64,000 bases of DNA from Nocardia amikacinitolerans NBRC 108937 (GCF_001612615.1 NZ_BDAU01000042.1:1-64000); one strand, 5' to 3'; positions 1-9,171 are shown, counted from the first letter of the stretch. Program-made: numbers and translations. The notes: a model not told the origin generated them from the letters alone.

Positions 1-367
1 GGCGGTTGCGACCGCCATTCGACTACCGTCGAAACCATTTCTCTATCGACGGTAGTCGAATGGTGGTTCGGGACTGATCGGGTCGCACCGGCGCTCCGGC
101 GCGCCCGCCGGGAGTCCGTTGCCTGAGCACGGCACGCCCGCTACGAAGATGCGGATCGCACGCAGCAGTGCACGCCCCTACGCCGCGCGAATCGAAGGCA
201 CCCTATGGCCACGCGGAGTCGGAAACAAGCGCGCCGGGGAAATCAACGCCTGACGCGGGTCGAACGAGTCGACTCGGGGTCGCGGACCACCGCACCGGTC
301 GACCCGAGCCGACCCACCGGCTGACACTGTCGCCGCCCACAAGCACGGCGGCGGTGGTGTCGAGAAC
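1..367. other. Gene-free left edge with a perfect 18-bp hairpin
   Basis: No convincing gene is seen in this stretch. It contains a perfect inverted repeat, CCATTCGACTACCGTCGA at 15-32 and its complement at 46-63, around a 13-base loop. Three more pairs lie outside a single G-T position. There is no T tract after it, so it is not a classical intrinsic terminator. It could be an operator, a transcript-end structure or a mobile repeat. The ppnP stop codon faces it about 300 bases away. Confidence 0.6.
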
Positions 368-679
368 TCAGCCGAAGTGGCAGACGTAATGCACCGTCTC
401 CAGGACCTCGATCTGGAACGAGCTGTCGCCGGGCACCTCGAACGACTCGCCGCCCTTGTAGGTGACGGCCTCGGTGGCGCCGGCGAGGGTGATCTTGCAC
501 TCGCCCTCGATGAGTTCCATGATCTCCGGCGCGCCGGTGTTGAACGTCAGGGTCGAGGGCAGGATGACGCCGACCGACTTGGCGGTGCCGTCGGCCAGCT
601 CGATGCTGTGGCTGACGCACTTGCCGTCGAAGTAGACGTTGGCCTTCTTCGTGACGCTGACATTCTCGAACTGCGACAT
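368..679 (-). CDS. ppnP: Pyrimidine/purine nucleoside phosphorylase PpnP
   Basis: This 103-residue protein matches the small single-domain cupin family DUF1255 (YaiE/PpnP). The family splits several nucleosides with phosphate to free base and ribose-1-phosphate in nucleotide salvage, in the cytosol. The whole length fits, from MSQFENVSV through the EIMELIEGECKI core to a C-terminal VHYVCHFG. The ATG at 679 is preceded by GGAAAGAG at a suitable distance. The gene stands alone: the next gene upstream, the HxlR regulator, is about 300 bases away on the same strand. Nothing points to horizontal transfer. The family call is firm, but the substrate range cannot be read from sequence. Confidence 0.9.
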   Translation of the reverse strand: MSQFENVSVTKKANVYFDGKCVSHSIELADGTAKSVGVILPSTLTFNTGAPEIMELIEGECKITLAGATEAVTYKGGESFEVPGDSSFQIEVLETVHYVCHFG

Positions 680-987
680 GGTCTCTTTCCCGTGCTGAAG
701 TGGAGCCGTCAGCTTAATGGACGCGGTCGGACGCAGCCCGCCCGCAGACCGCGCACGGCCGGAGGGGATGCGGAGGTACGCCTACTTCAGCAGCGGCGCC
801 CACCTGGGAGAGGACGCGGCCGCGGCGCACCCGAGCCCGCGCGGGCCTGCTCCGAGGCGCTGCGGTCGGCGAGGTTCCCAAGGCGTCACGGGCGAGGACG
901 CCGCCGCCAGCTGCTGTGGCAGACCCGCTCGGCCTAGTCGGCTCGGTCCGTGCAGCAGTCGACCCGTCGGCTGCTGCCGACGCACAG
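680..987. other. Intergenic stretch, no gene seen
   Basis: About 300 bases between ppnP and the HxlR regulator, both read leftward. Only very GC-rich shadow frames run through it. It must hold the ppnP promoter, but no clear -10/-35 pair stands out. Confidence 0.4.
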
Positions 988-1335
988 TCAGTCGCCCGCC
1001 TCCGGAAACAACGCCTCCCACCGCCGCGACCACTCCCACACCGGCCCCAGCGCCGCGCCGAGTTCCCTTCCCGCCGTGGTCAATTCGTAGGACTTGTCCG
1101 GGTTCTTGACGATCAACCCAGCGGCCTGAAGGTGCTGCAACCGCACCGAGAGCATGCTCGACGAGCACTGCCCCATCCGGCGGCGCAGCTCGAGAAACCC
1201 CAGCGTGCCTGGCTCCAACTCCCACACGATGCGCAGCATCCACCGCTGGCCGAGCAGTTCCATGGCGGCGAGCATCGGTTCGTTCGCGGGGTCGGCCTCG
1301 CCCCTGGACGGTTTCGCACCGCTTGCGCTTCTCAT
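988..1335 (-). CDS. HxlR-family winged-helix transcriptional regulator
   Basis: A 115-residue HxlR-type regulator. After a short polar tail the domain runs from about residue 20: a LLGQRWMLRIVWEL helix, the LRRRMGQCSSSMLSVRLQHLQ recognition region, and a wing with LTTAGREL, ending in a W-rich C-terminal helix. The N-terminal cysteine that many redox- or aldehyde-sensing HxlR proteins carry before the first helix is absent. The only cysteine is in the recognition segment. The gene diverges from the SDR gene across 68 bases, the classical arrangement of a regulator controlling its neighbour and itself. The ligand is unknown. Confidence 0.85.
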   Translation of the reverse strand: MRSASGAKPSRGEADPANEPMLAAMELLGQRWMLRIVWELEPGTLGFLELRRRMGQCSSSMLSVRLQHLQAAGLIVKNPDKSYELTTAGRELGAALGPVWEWSRRWEALFPEAGD

Positions 1336-1403
1336 TTCGAACCACCATAGTGATTCTAATTCAGAAGCAGTAGGGCGGGCGGCGGTCCGCGACGGAAAGG
1401 AAC
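1336..1403. promoter_or_regulatory. Divergent promoter between HxlR regulator and SDR
   Basis: These 68 bases separate two divergent starts and contain a locally AT-rich patch, TAGTGATTCTAATTCAGAAG. That patch is the most likely place for promoters and the HxlR operator. The SDR ribosome site GGAAAGGAA lies at the right end. The operator assignment is inferred from position. Confidence 0.45.
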
Positions 1404-2171
1404 GTGGTGCACGAACCGGACATCTCGACCGATCAGCGAATCACCCTCGTCACCGGGGCCTCGCGCGGTATCGGGGCCGACACCGCCCGCATCCTCGCGG
1501 ACCGCGGCGACCACGTGATCGTCAACTACCGCGAGAAGCGCCGCCGCGCCCAGACCATCGCCGACGAGATCACCGCCGCAGGCGGCAGCGCATCGATCGC
1601 GGGAGCTGACGTCTCGGACGAAACCGCCACCCGCACACTGATCGCCGACATCGCCGACCGCTTCGGCCGCCTGGATGTCTTGGTACTCAACGCATCCGGC
1701 GGTCTCGAACGCGACGCGGCCGCGGACTACGCGATGTCCATCAATCGCGACGCACAACTACGCCTGACCCGACTCGCGTTGCCCCTCATGCCATCCGGCG
1801 GCCGCATCGTCTTCGTCACCAGCCACCAGGCGCATTTCCACGGCCGCAAACCCGTCCCCGCCGACTACGAACCGATCGCCGCGAGCAAGCGCGCGGGCGA
1901 GGACGCCCTCCGAGCCCTCATCCCCGAACTCGAAGCCCTCGGCATCACCCTGACCGTCGTCTCCGGCGACATGATCGACGGCACCATCATCGTCCGCCTC
2001 CTCGAACGCCGCGACCCGGACGCCGTCGGCACCCGCCGCGACAACGGCCCACTTCCCACCATCGAAGAGTTCGCCACCGCCATCGCCGACGCCACCACAG
2101 ACCCAACCGAATCCGGCCACACCGTCTACATCGGCGGCCACGACTACCTCGCGGGGACGTCGACCGACTAG
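1404..2171 (+). CDS. Short-chain dehydrogenase/reductase, atypical active site
   Basis: A 255-residue Rossmann-fold SDR. The cofactor motif TGASRGIG is at residues 17-24, a NASG motif replaces the usual NNAG, and the catalytic serine is in the VTSHQ strand. Where classical SDRs have YxxxK, this one reads DYEPIAASKRAGE. The lysine is present but an isoleucine stands four residues before it, and the nearest tyrosine is seven before it. The enzyme may therefore use a displaced tyrosine or act differently. The start is GTG at 1404 or the GTG at 1407, after GGAAAGGAA. It is probably controlled by the divergent HxlR regulator. The substrate is unknown. Confidence 0.85.
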   Translation: MVHEPDISTDQRITLVTGASRGIGADTARILADRGDHVIVNYREKRRRAQTIADEITAAGGSASIAGADVSDETATRTLIADIADRFGRLDVLVLNASGGLERDAAADYAMSINRDAQLRLTRLALPLMPSGGRIVFVTSHQAHFHGRKPVPADYEPIAASKRAGEDALRALIPELEALGITLTVVSGDMIDGTIIVRLLERRDPDAVGTRRDNGPLPTIEEFATAIADATTDPTESGHTVYIGGHDYLAGTSTD

Positions 2172-2317
2172 GACACGACCGGCCGACCGATCGGGATGCG
2201 GCGCTTCGTTGGGCGGGAAATGATGTGGGCCCGGCCCCGACTGTGACTTATCCCGTATATCCGGTTCAATGACACCTTCCGTTATCGACACCGCTTAACG
2301 TCGCGACGGCACAACAG

Positions 2318-3895
2318 TTGGTTGGAAAGGTGGCAGCGAGCGTGGCAGGTACCCAGGCGAAGCTCGATGAACTGGTCAAGATCCTGACGATCGCTGCGGA
2401 ACCGGCAGGTGAGGCCGGTGTCGCCAAGCGGGAGAAGAAGGGTATTCCGAGCGTTCGCCAGCGTGTGGAGATGCTGCTCGACCGCGGAACGTTCGTCGAG
2501 ACCGGTGCGCTGGCTCGTCAGCCCGACAAGCCGGACGCTCTCTACGGTGACGGGCTGGTCACCGGTCGCGGTCTGATCGGTGGCCGTCCGGTGGTGGTGA
2601 TCGCCCACGATCAGACCGTGTACGGCGGGTCGGTCGGTATCACGTCCGCCCGCAAGTTCATGCGGGCGCTGCAACTCGCGTTCGACAACGCGTGCCCGGT
2701 GGTGACGATCAACGATTCCGGAGGTGCGCGTATCCAGGACGCGGTCGGTTCGATCGCCTCGTTCGGCGATATCTCCCGGGTGCTGGAGAAACTGTCCGGG
2801 TATGTGCCACAGGTGTCGATCATTCTCGGCAAGTGCGCCGCGGGTTCGGTGTACGGGCCGATCAACACCGACGTGCTCATCGGCACCAAGGATTCCTACA
2901 TGTTCGTCACCGGGCCGGAGGTGATCAAGGCCGTCAACGGTGAGGACATCACCGCCGAGGAGCTCGGTGGCGCCAAGGTCCAAGCCGAGCGCGGCACCCT
3001 GCACTACGTTGCCGACACCGAGCAGCAAGCCTACGACTGGGCCCGCAACTACCTGAGCTACATGCCGACCAGCTGCCTCGAGCAACCGCCGATCGTCAAC
3101 CCCGGTCTGGAGCCGGAGATCACCGCGTCCGATCGGGAGCTCGACAAGATCATCCCGGATTCCGATCGCGCCGGTTACGACATGCACGAGATCCTGCTGC
3201 GGATCTTCGACGACGGTGAATTCCACGAGATTCGCGAGGCGTTCGCCCCGAACCTGATCACCGGATTCGCCAGGGTCGACGGATATCCGGTCGGTGTGAT
3301 CGCCAACCAGCCGTTGGTGCTGGGTGGTTCCATCGACGCCGCCTGCTCGGACAAATCGACCTACTTCATCCGGCTCTGCGACGCGTTCAATATCCCGCTG
3401 GTGTTCGTCGCCGACACCCCCGGCGTGCTGCCGGGGCTCGAGCAGGAAGCCAACGGTGTGATCATCCGCGGCGGGCGGGTCCCGCGCGCGATCATCGAGG
3501 CGACCGTCCCGATCATCAACCTCGTCGTGCGCAAGTCCTACGGCGGCGCCTACGGCATGATGGCGGCCCGGCAGGTCGGCGCCGACATCAGCTTCGCCTG
3601 GCCGACCGCCCGGATCGCGGTGATCGGCGCCGACAGCGCGGTCGACCTCATCGGCAGGCGGCAACTGGCGGCCGTGCCGGAGGAGCACCGGGCGGCGGCG
3701 CGCGAGTTCATGGTCAACCAGTACAATGAGACGATCGCCACCCCGTGGATCGCCGCCGAACGCGGCTACATCGACGCGGTCATCGAACCGCACACCACCC
3801 GCCTGGAGATCCGCCGCGCGCTGCGCCTGCTGCGCGACAAGCCGCCGGTGAAGCCGGAGTTCAACCCGCGCAAGCACCCGGTGTATCCGATGTGA
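2318..3895 (+). CDS. Acyl-CoA carboxylase carboxyltransferase (beta) subunit
   Basis: A biotin-dependent acyl-CoA carboxylase beta subunit of the AccD/PccB type, with two crotonase-fold halves. It moves CO2 from carboxybiotin to acetyl-, propionyl- or longer acyl-CoA, supplying malonyl or methylmalonyl units for fatty, methyl-branched and mycolic acid synthesis. Visible features are the SGGARIQDAVGS oxyanion segment and GKCAAGSVYGP in the N half, and ADTPGVLPG and KSYGGAYGMM in the C half. The extended reading starts at TTG 2318. The GTG at 2342, twelve bases after GGAAAGG, is at least as good and gives MAGTQAKLDEL. No alpha subunit gene is adjacent. The family is certain, the acyl chain preference is not. 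Confidence 0.93.
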   Translation: MVGKVAASVAGTQAKLDELVKILTIAAEPAGEAGVAKREKKGIPSVRQRVEMLLDRGTFVETGALARQPDKPDALYGDGLVTGRGLIGGRPVVVIAHDQTVYGGSVGITSARKFMRALQLAFDNACPVVTINDSGGARIQDAVGSIASFGDISRVLEKLSGYVPQVSIILGKCAAGSVYGPINTDVLIGTKDSYMFVTGPEVIKAVNGEDITAEELGGAKVQAERGTLHYVADTEQQAYDWARNYLSYMPTSCLEQPPIVNPGLEPEITASDRELDKIIPDSDRAGYDMHEILLRIFDDGEFHEIREAFAPNLITGFARVDGYPVGVIANQPLVLGGSIDAACSDKSTYFIRLCDAFNIPLVFVADTPGVLPGLEQEANGVIIRGGRVPRAIIEATVPIINLVVRKSYGGAYGMMAARQVGADISFAWPTARIAVIGADSAVDLIGRRQLAAVPEEHRAAAREFMVNQYNETIATPWIAAERGYIDAVIEPHTTRLEIRRALRLLRDKPPVKPEFNPRKHPVYPM

Positions 3896-4134
3896 TCCAC
3901 CCGAACCGCTCATCCGGTCGGTGACAGCAGAGCCATCGCGGTCATGAATTCGACCCCTGGAGCCGGACTGGCCGGAGGAGCTCGAGTGGCAAGGGTCGGA
4001 GCCGGTAGTGCGCCGGACTCAGGCCCTTGACCGGAACCTGTGACGACCCCCGGTTCAGTAGTCGGCCCTGGGGTCGAAAGTTCTTGTCGGCGTGCCCATC
4101 TACAGTCACGGCATCGTGTTCGGGATGTACGGGG

Positions 4135-6279
4135 ATGGAGGGCTGGGTGTTCGCCGAAGTGGATGATGCGGACTGGGAATCGGCGGACCTCAGTGTTCCC
4201 GAGTTGTTGCGCGAGGTCGCGTCGGCGGACGACTCCGAGCGCGCGCAGGCGCTGCCGGAGCTCGAGGCCAGGCTGCGTCCGGACGGCAAGATCTACAGCG
4301 ACAAATACGGATACGGCTACGACTACGACTTCCACGACAACCGGCCACCCGTTGATCGAATCCACGCTGCGCGATCGGCGGTGTTGTGCACGCCGTTTCT
4401 GCTCGAGTTGGCAGCGCGGCCTTGTGGACAGGACCGGCCGAGGATCCTACGACTCATCGCCGTGATGGCGGGTGTGGACGAGGACGAGGAACAGCGGTTC
4501 CGCCTCTGGTCGGATGCCGAGCTAGCAGCCAGTGTCGAATTGCGCGACCGGCAGGAAGTTCGCCGGGCGATCGGCCGCGCACTGCCCGAGTTGCTCGATC
4601 TTCTCGATGATGTCGACCCGGATATCCGAGTAGCCGTCACTCATGTCCTGGCCGTCTGCGCCGAGCACTGGGAAACGGTGGTCCCGGCGCTACAGGCACG
4701 GGTCGGCTTCGAACACGACTCGAAGATCCGGATCGCGATGATCGGAGTCGTCGGCTCGATCGCGTGGAACCGACCGGAACAGGCGTCGCCCCTGGGTATT
4801 TCGCGCTGGTTCAGCGAATTGCTCTGCGCCGACAGAGATCCGATAGAGCACCTGACAGTCCTGAACTATCTTCTGGCTTCGGACCCGCAGGCGCTGCCAG
4901 GCCGCGTGGTACCGATCGTGCTGGGCGCCGCGCCTCGACTCATGGAGCCGACCGTAGATCTCGCGGACGTCTACCGGCCGCTTGGTGCGTGGCCGGCCAG
5001 TTTGATCAGCGCTGTTCACACACGGATGGCCGCGCGGCGGGAGGAACAGCGAGAACTCGTCCGGGGTCTGTTCGACATCGGACTACCGCAGGCTCGGGAG
5101 TTCGCGTGCTATCTGGCCGAGGATCTGATCGGGACGTGGCGCACGAATCACGTCGAGTTGCTCGAAGCGGTCGCGGATCAATTGGCGGACCCGAAAACCT
5201 GGCTGTCGGCGGCGAAGGTGCTTGCTCGTCTCGAAACGGCCGCCGCGCCCGTGATCGACCGCATTCTCGAACACCTCGAGCGCTTTAAGCGGATCACCGA
5301 GTGGCACACGCCATTACCGCTGCCGCTGCCACTGCCGTGGCTGACACTGCATACCGACATCCGCATGCTGAACGAGCCCGGTCCACTGCTGCGCGCCGCC
5401 GCCAACACCGGTGACGCGCGCGCGGTCTCCGCGGTGCGCTGGGCGTTGGAACTCGACGAGACACCGGATCGTCTCGACGAAATCCTGGCGCCCCTCGGTG
5501 CGCACGCGATCGAACTGGTGCCGCTCATCCGAGACCGCATGATCGGTATGCATACCCGTTCCGCGGACGATATGCGGGCATATCAGCTGGCGCGCGCACT
5601 CGGTCGGATCGGCGAACCAGCCGCGGCCGCCGCCCAAGACGTCGCGGGCATGCTGTCGGACAGTGATGCGGAATTGGTCGAAGTACTCGGCCGATTCGGC
5701 GTGGGCGCGCGATCGACCCTCGGGGTGGTACGCCGGTTCCTGGATCACGACCGCCCCAATGTTCGTTTGGAGGCCGCGTTCGCGCTATGGCGGTTCACCG
5801 GCGATCCAGAACCGGCGCTGGCGCAACTGCACGCGGTGTTGGCGAATGACGATAGTGCCGCGAACGTCGTGCGGCTTCGTGCTCGTGCGATCGAAATCGC
5901 CGGGACCTTGGGGGTCGCGGCCGACGATTGCGCCCCGGCGTTGCGTCGACTCATCGATCTCGACACGGACCTGTGGACGACGACCGCGGCTGCCATCGCG
6001 TTGTGGCGGGTCACCGTCGACCCCGACCCTACGGTAAGCCTGCTGCTCGATCTCAGCACCCGAGAGCCTTCCGAGCCCGACTGGAACGTCGAGCCACGGC
6101 CGCACTGGTTGACGGTCGCGGCCGAGTGCTTCGCCGAGATCGGACCCGCCGCCCAGGCCGCCGCACCCCTGCTCGCCGCCGAACTCGCTCGACCTCGCCG
6201 CCGCCGAGACAGTGTGCCCGCCGATATCGAGCTCTGCCGGGCCTGTCGACGCGCACTCGACGAAATCTTCGCCGCCTGA
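4135..6279 (+). CDS. HEAT-repeat-like alpha-helical protein
   Basis: The frame is open from 4027, but the protein-like sequence begins at the ATG at 4135 (MEGWVFAEVDDADW), giving 714 residues. It consists of helical pairs resembling HEAT/PBS-lyase repeats, for example RRAIGRALPELLDLLDDVDPDIRVAVTHVL near the N terminus and RRFLDHDRPNVRLEAAFALWRF near residue 540. A short PLPLPLP stretch sits mid-protein. There is no signal peptide, membrane segment or catalytic motif. Such proteins usually act as binding scaffolds. Similar proteins occur in actinomycete genomes as lone genes. Function is unknown, and it appears to be transcribed alone. Confidence 0.75.
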   Translation: MEGWVFAEVDDADWESADLSVPELLREVASADDSERAQALPELEARLRPDGKIYSDKYGYGYDYDFHDNRPPVDRIHAARSAVLCTPFLLELAARPCGQDRPRILRLIAVMAGVDEDEEQRFRLWSDAELAASVELRDRQEVRRAIGRALPELLDLLDDVDPDIRVAVTHVLAVCAEHWETVVPALQARVGFEHDSKIRIAMIGVVGSIAWNRPEQASPLGISRWFSELLCADRDPIEHLTVLNYLLASDPQALPGRVVPIVLGAAPRLMEPTVDLADVYRPLGAWPASLISAVHTRMAARREEQRELVRGLFDIGLPQAREFACYLAEDLIGTWRTNHVELLEAVADQLADPKTWLSAAKVLARLETAAAPVIDRILEHLERFKRITEWHTPLPLPLPLPWLTLHTDIRMLNEPGPLLRAAANTGDARAVSAVRWALELDETPDRLDEILAPLGAHAIELVPLIRDRMIGMHTRSADDMRAYQLARALGRIGEPAAAAAQDVAGMLSDSDAELVEVLGRFGVGARSTLGVVRRFLDHDRPNVRLEAAFALWRFTGDPEPALAQLHAVLANDDSAANVVRLRARAIEIAGTLGVAADDCAPALRRLIDLDTDLWTTTAAAIALWRVTVDPDPTVSLLLDLSTREPSEPDWNVEPRPHWLTVAAECFAEIGPAAQAAAPLLAAELARPRRRRDSVPADIELCRACRRALDEIFAA

Positions 6280-6380
6280 GGCCTTCTCGGCTGTGCCTTT
6301 CCGATGACCGGGATACCGGCCCTCCCGTCGAGGCGATCGGGCCTAGCGTCGACGGGAACACGGTGGCACGGGAGGAAACG

Positions 6381-7916
6381 ATGGTGGACTGGAACGACGA
6401 AGTCGATGTGCTGGTCGCGGGTTCGGGTGGCGGTCTGGCCGGTGCCTACACCGCGGCCCGCGAGGGACTGAGCGTCGCGGTCGTCGAGGCGACCGACAAG
6501 TTCGGCGGCACCACCGCCTATTCCGGTGGCGGCGGAGTGTGGTTCCCCTGCAACCCCGTACTGCGGCGAGCGGGCAGCGACGACACCATCGAGGACGCGC
6601 TCACCTACTTCCACGCCGTCGTCGGCGATCGGACCCCGCGGGAACTACAGGAAACCTATGTCCGTCGCGGCCGCGACCTCATCGAATACCTCGAGGCCGA
6701 CGACCACTTCGCATTCGAAGTTCTGCCATGGCCGGACTATTTCGGCAAGGCGCCGAAGGCCCGTCTCGACGGACTGCGCCACACCATGCCCACACCGCTC
6801 CCCGCGGCGGAACTCGGGGAGCTGGGTCAGTCGCTGCGCGGACCGCTGGACGCCGACCGGCTCGGCGCGCCGTCCCCGGATGTGCTGATCGGCGGCCGGG
6901 CGCTCATCGGCCGGTTCCTGCTGGCGCTGTCCACCTACCCGCATGTCCAGTTGCACCTGAACTCGCCGCTGATCGAACTGGTCGTCGAGGAGGGCGCCGT
7001 GCTCGGCGCGCTGGTCGAGCGCGACGGCGAACGCCTCGCGATCCGCGCCCGACGCGGAGTGCTCCTGGCGACCGGCGGCTTCGAGCAGAACGACGAGATG
7101 CGCCGACGCTACGGCGTACCGGGCGAGGCCCGAGACACCATGGGCCCCTGGGGAAATCAGGGATTCGCGCACGAGGCGGGCATCGCGGCAGGCGCCGACG
7201 TCGACCTGATGGACCAGGCGTGGTGGTCGCCCGGGCTGACCCACCCCGACGGCCGCTCGGCATTCGCACTGTGGTTCACCGGCGGCATCTTCGTCGACCA
7301 GAACGGCAAGCGATTCGTCAACGAGTCCGCACCCTACGACCGGCTCGGTCGCGAAGTGATCCGGCAGCTGCGGGAAGGCTCGATCACCCTGCCCTACTGG
7401 ATGATCTACGACCACAAAGAAGGCGAGCAGCCCCCGGTCAAGGCGGCCAACGTCTCGATGGTGGAGACCGAGAAGTACGTCGCCGCCGGCCTCTGGCATA
7501 CCGCCGACACGCTGCCCGAACTCGCGGACAAGATCGGCGTCCCCGCCGACGCGCTGGTCGCGACCGTCGAACGGTTCAACACGATGGCCGCCGCAGGCGT
7601 CGACACCGACTTCGGCCGCGGCGACGAAGCCTACGATCGCGCCTTCTCCAACGGCGAACCGCCGCTGGTCCCGATCGACCAGGGACCCTTCCACGCCGCC
7701 GCATTCGGCATCTCCGATCTGGGCACCAAAGGCGGGCTGCGCACCGACAGCGCCGCCCGGGTACTCGACCGAAACGAAGCTCCCATCCCGGGCCTCTACG
7801 CCGCGGGCAACACCATGGCGGCGGTCAGCGGCACCACCTATCCCGGAGGGGGCAACCCGATCGGCGCATCGATGTTGTTCAGCCATTTGGCAGTGCGGAA
7901 CATGTTGGGCGACTGA
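6381..7916 (+). CDS. 3-ketosteroid delta1-dehydrogenase-like flavoprotein
   Basis: A 511-residue FAD protein of the KstD/fumarate-reductase flavoprotein family. Members introduce a C1-C2 double bond into 3-ketosteroids during ring degradation. The dinucleotide motif GSGGGLAGA is at residues 14-22. A second FAD segment, LYAAGNTMAAV, lies near the C terminus. The signature YPGGGNPIG puts Tyr487 and Gly491 where Rhodococcus KstD1 has its catalytic pair (numbering recalled). The start is the ATG at 6381 after GGGAGGAAACG. The frame is open upstream but that part overlaps the previous gene. No other steroid gene is beside it, so the true substrate may be a related 3-oxo compound. Confidence 0.85.
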   Translation: MVDWNDEVDVLVAGSGGGLAGAYTAAREGLSVAVVEATDKFGGTTAYSGGGGVWFPCNPVLRRAGSDDTIEDALTYFHAVVGDRTPRELQETYVRRGRDLIEYLEADDHFAFEVLPWPDYFGKAPKARLDGLRHTMPTPLPAAELGELGQSLRGPLDADRLGAPSPDVLIGGRALIGRFLLALSTYPHVQLHLNSPLIELVVEEGAVLGALVERDGERLAIRARRGVLLATGGFEQNDEMRRRYGVPGEARDTMGPWGNQGFAHEAGIAAGADVDLMDQAWWSPGLTHPDGRSAFALWFTGGIFVDQNGKRFVNESAPYDRLGREVIRQLREGSITLPYWMIYDHKEGEQPPVKAANVSMVETEKYVAAGLWHTADTLPELADKIGVPADALVATVERFNTMAAAGVDTDFGRGDEAYDRAFSNGEPPLVPIDQGPFHAAAFGISDLGTKGGLRTDSAARVLDRNEAPIPGLYAAGNTMAAVSGTTYPGGGNPIGASMLFSHLAVRNMLGD

Positions 7917-7929
7917 AGCCCGGTATCTG

Positions 7930-8010
7930 GTTGCCTCCCGGTCGATCAGCTCCTTCCTGATCTCGTCGGAGCCAGCCGAGATCTGGCCGCCAGCAAGCCC
8001 ATCCACGCAC
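7930..8010 (-). pseudogene. Possible acyl-CoA dehydrogenase C-terminal remnant
   Basis: On the minus strand one frame reads GGQISAGSDEIRKELIDRE. This resembles the C-terminal helix of acyl-CoA dehydrogenases (GG-S-EI-R-I-R). No start and no upstream acyl-CoA dehydrogenase sequence were found, so if real it is a decayed fragment next to the KstD-like gene. The match is short. Confidence 0.25.
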
Positions 8011-8242
8011 GCGCAACTCCGTTCGCACGTTGATCCTGAGGCGCTGGACTAGGCCCGCACATCGGCCGACGGCCGGACTGCGCGAATCACGTTCCGCCGC
8101 ATCATCGTGCGCAGCTACGGCCAAGGCCGCACTCGCTAGGAACTGGACCGAGACCGAGTCCGGCTACCGGGCAGTGGTCTGCCCAGCGTGGTCGTTCGAG
8201 GACGATCTCGACGTCGGCTGTGTCACTCGCGACTCTCGGTGG

Positions 8243-8591
8243 ATGAGAGATTTCGGGGTGGGATTTCTGGTGGGCGCTTCCCTACTGCTGCTTGTGTTGG
8301 CGGGGCTCGTATTCCAGTTCGGTGGCCTGCTCAAAGTGTTGACCAGCAGACGCATGGCTTGTCGGCCGGGAAGCGACATACACCGGCTATTGCTTCTGGC
8401 TGTCAGCACTCCATGCCGTGCCCGTGGTGACCTGGATCATCGGAGTCATCATCGCCGGCACATCGTTGTGGCAGGGTGAGATCGCGTTAGGGATAGGCAT
8501 GTCGGTGCCACTCGCACTCGCAGCAGCGCTCTCACCGTTGCTGCTACTCGGTTGGATCTTTCTGGGAACCGGAGAATTGATCGACCGCTGA
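8243..8591 (+). pseudogene. Membrane protein gene with an apparent frameshift
   Basis: From the ATG at 8243 one frame encodes a strong membrane helix (GFLVGASLLLLVLAGLVFQF). It then loses protein-like character after about 8350. A second frame ending at the stop 8589-8591 encodes FWLSALHAVPVVTWIIGVII and LALAAALSPLLLLGWIFL. Together they would make a small protein of three or four helices if joined near 8345-8370. Either the gene is broken or the assembly has an indel. The family was not recognised. Confidence 0.4.
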
Positions 8592-8880
8592 CAGCACGTC
8601 CGGGGTGCAGCTGCGCTGGAGACTTCAGCGCGTGTCACTGCGGACGTGCCGCAACACGCCGATCCAGCGATGGCTCAGCGCTAGCACACGGCTCGCGGGC
8701 GACACGGCGCCGCGGCGGCGATCCACAATGCGGTCATGACCAGGCTCGGCCACAGCGGGCGAGATCGCGAGGTCGACGAACAGGACGCGACTTCTGGGAG
8801 ACTTTTCGGCGCTTTTCGCGCTCTGGAAACGAATCCGGCCCCTGACCATGTACGCTGAGCGCTGGTCAGGGGCCGTTCTC
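8592..8880. other. Gene-free stretch before the tRNA fragment
   Basis: No gene or strong motif is seen in this stretch, which separates the broken membrane-protein gene from the tRNA fragment. It is probably the last chromosomal DNA before the integrated element. Confidence 0.4.
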
Positions 8881-8916
8881 GGCTCCCCCATCTGGACTCG
8901 AACCAGAAACCTGCCG
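8881..8916 (-). other. 3' part of a tRNA gene (probably Asn), likely att site
   Basis: On the minus strand these 36 bases form the 3' third of a tRNA: a complete T arm (CTGGTTCGAGTCCAG), a 7-base acceptor strand TGGGGGA, a G discriminator and CC. Discriminator G with a U1-A72 type end fits tRNA-Asn. Beyond 8916 the sequence stops matching a tRNA: no anticodon stem or matching 5' acceptor TCCCCCA follows. Such fragments mark one end of elements that integrate into the 3' end of a tRNA gene. Because the missing 5' part would lie to the right, the element should extend rightward from here. The second copy was not found in the window. Confidence 0.65.
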
Positions 8917-9171
8917 TTGTTGGTTCAGGGGCTGGTCGGTGTTCACACCCGATCACGCCAGGTCACGATAGACGATCTACCTGCGACGATGCCGGGACAT
9001 GATGCACGACTATTCACAGACGATCACGGACAATCACCATTAATTTTTGGTGTAACTTTGGGATGGATCAAATCCGCCGCTACTGTCGCGGTCCGACCTG
9101 TTTCGAATCCCAACTCGCGCTTGGGCCGAGCGGGGTGACACCAGCGGATGCGGTGATTCACGATGTGTTGC
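8917..9171. other. Gene-free start of the integrated element
   Basis: About 250 bases just inside the presumed attachment site. It contains an AT-rich patch near 9040 (CACCATTAATTTTTGGTGTA) within very GC-rich surroundings. The patch includes a small inverted repeat, CACCA/TGGTG, so it may be a promoter or recombinase-binding region. No gene is seen. Confidence 0.35.

Noticed and set aside
2282..3913. A 543-residue open frame antisense to the carboxylase gene
   Set aside because: The plus-strand carboxylase is unmistakable. The antisense frame is Arg/Asp/Gly-rich shadow coding typical of high-GC DNA.
8881..8960. A complete tRNA gene
   Set aside because: Only the T arm and acceptor 3' strand are present. 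No anticodon arm or 5' acceptor matches follow.
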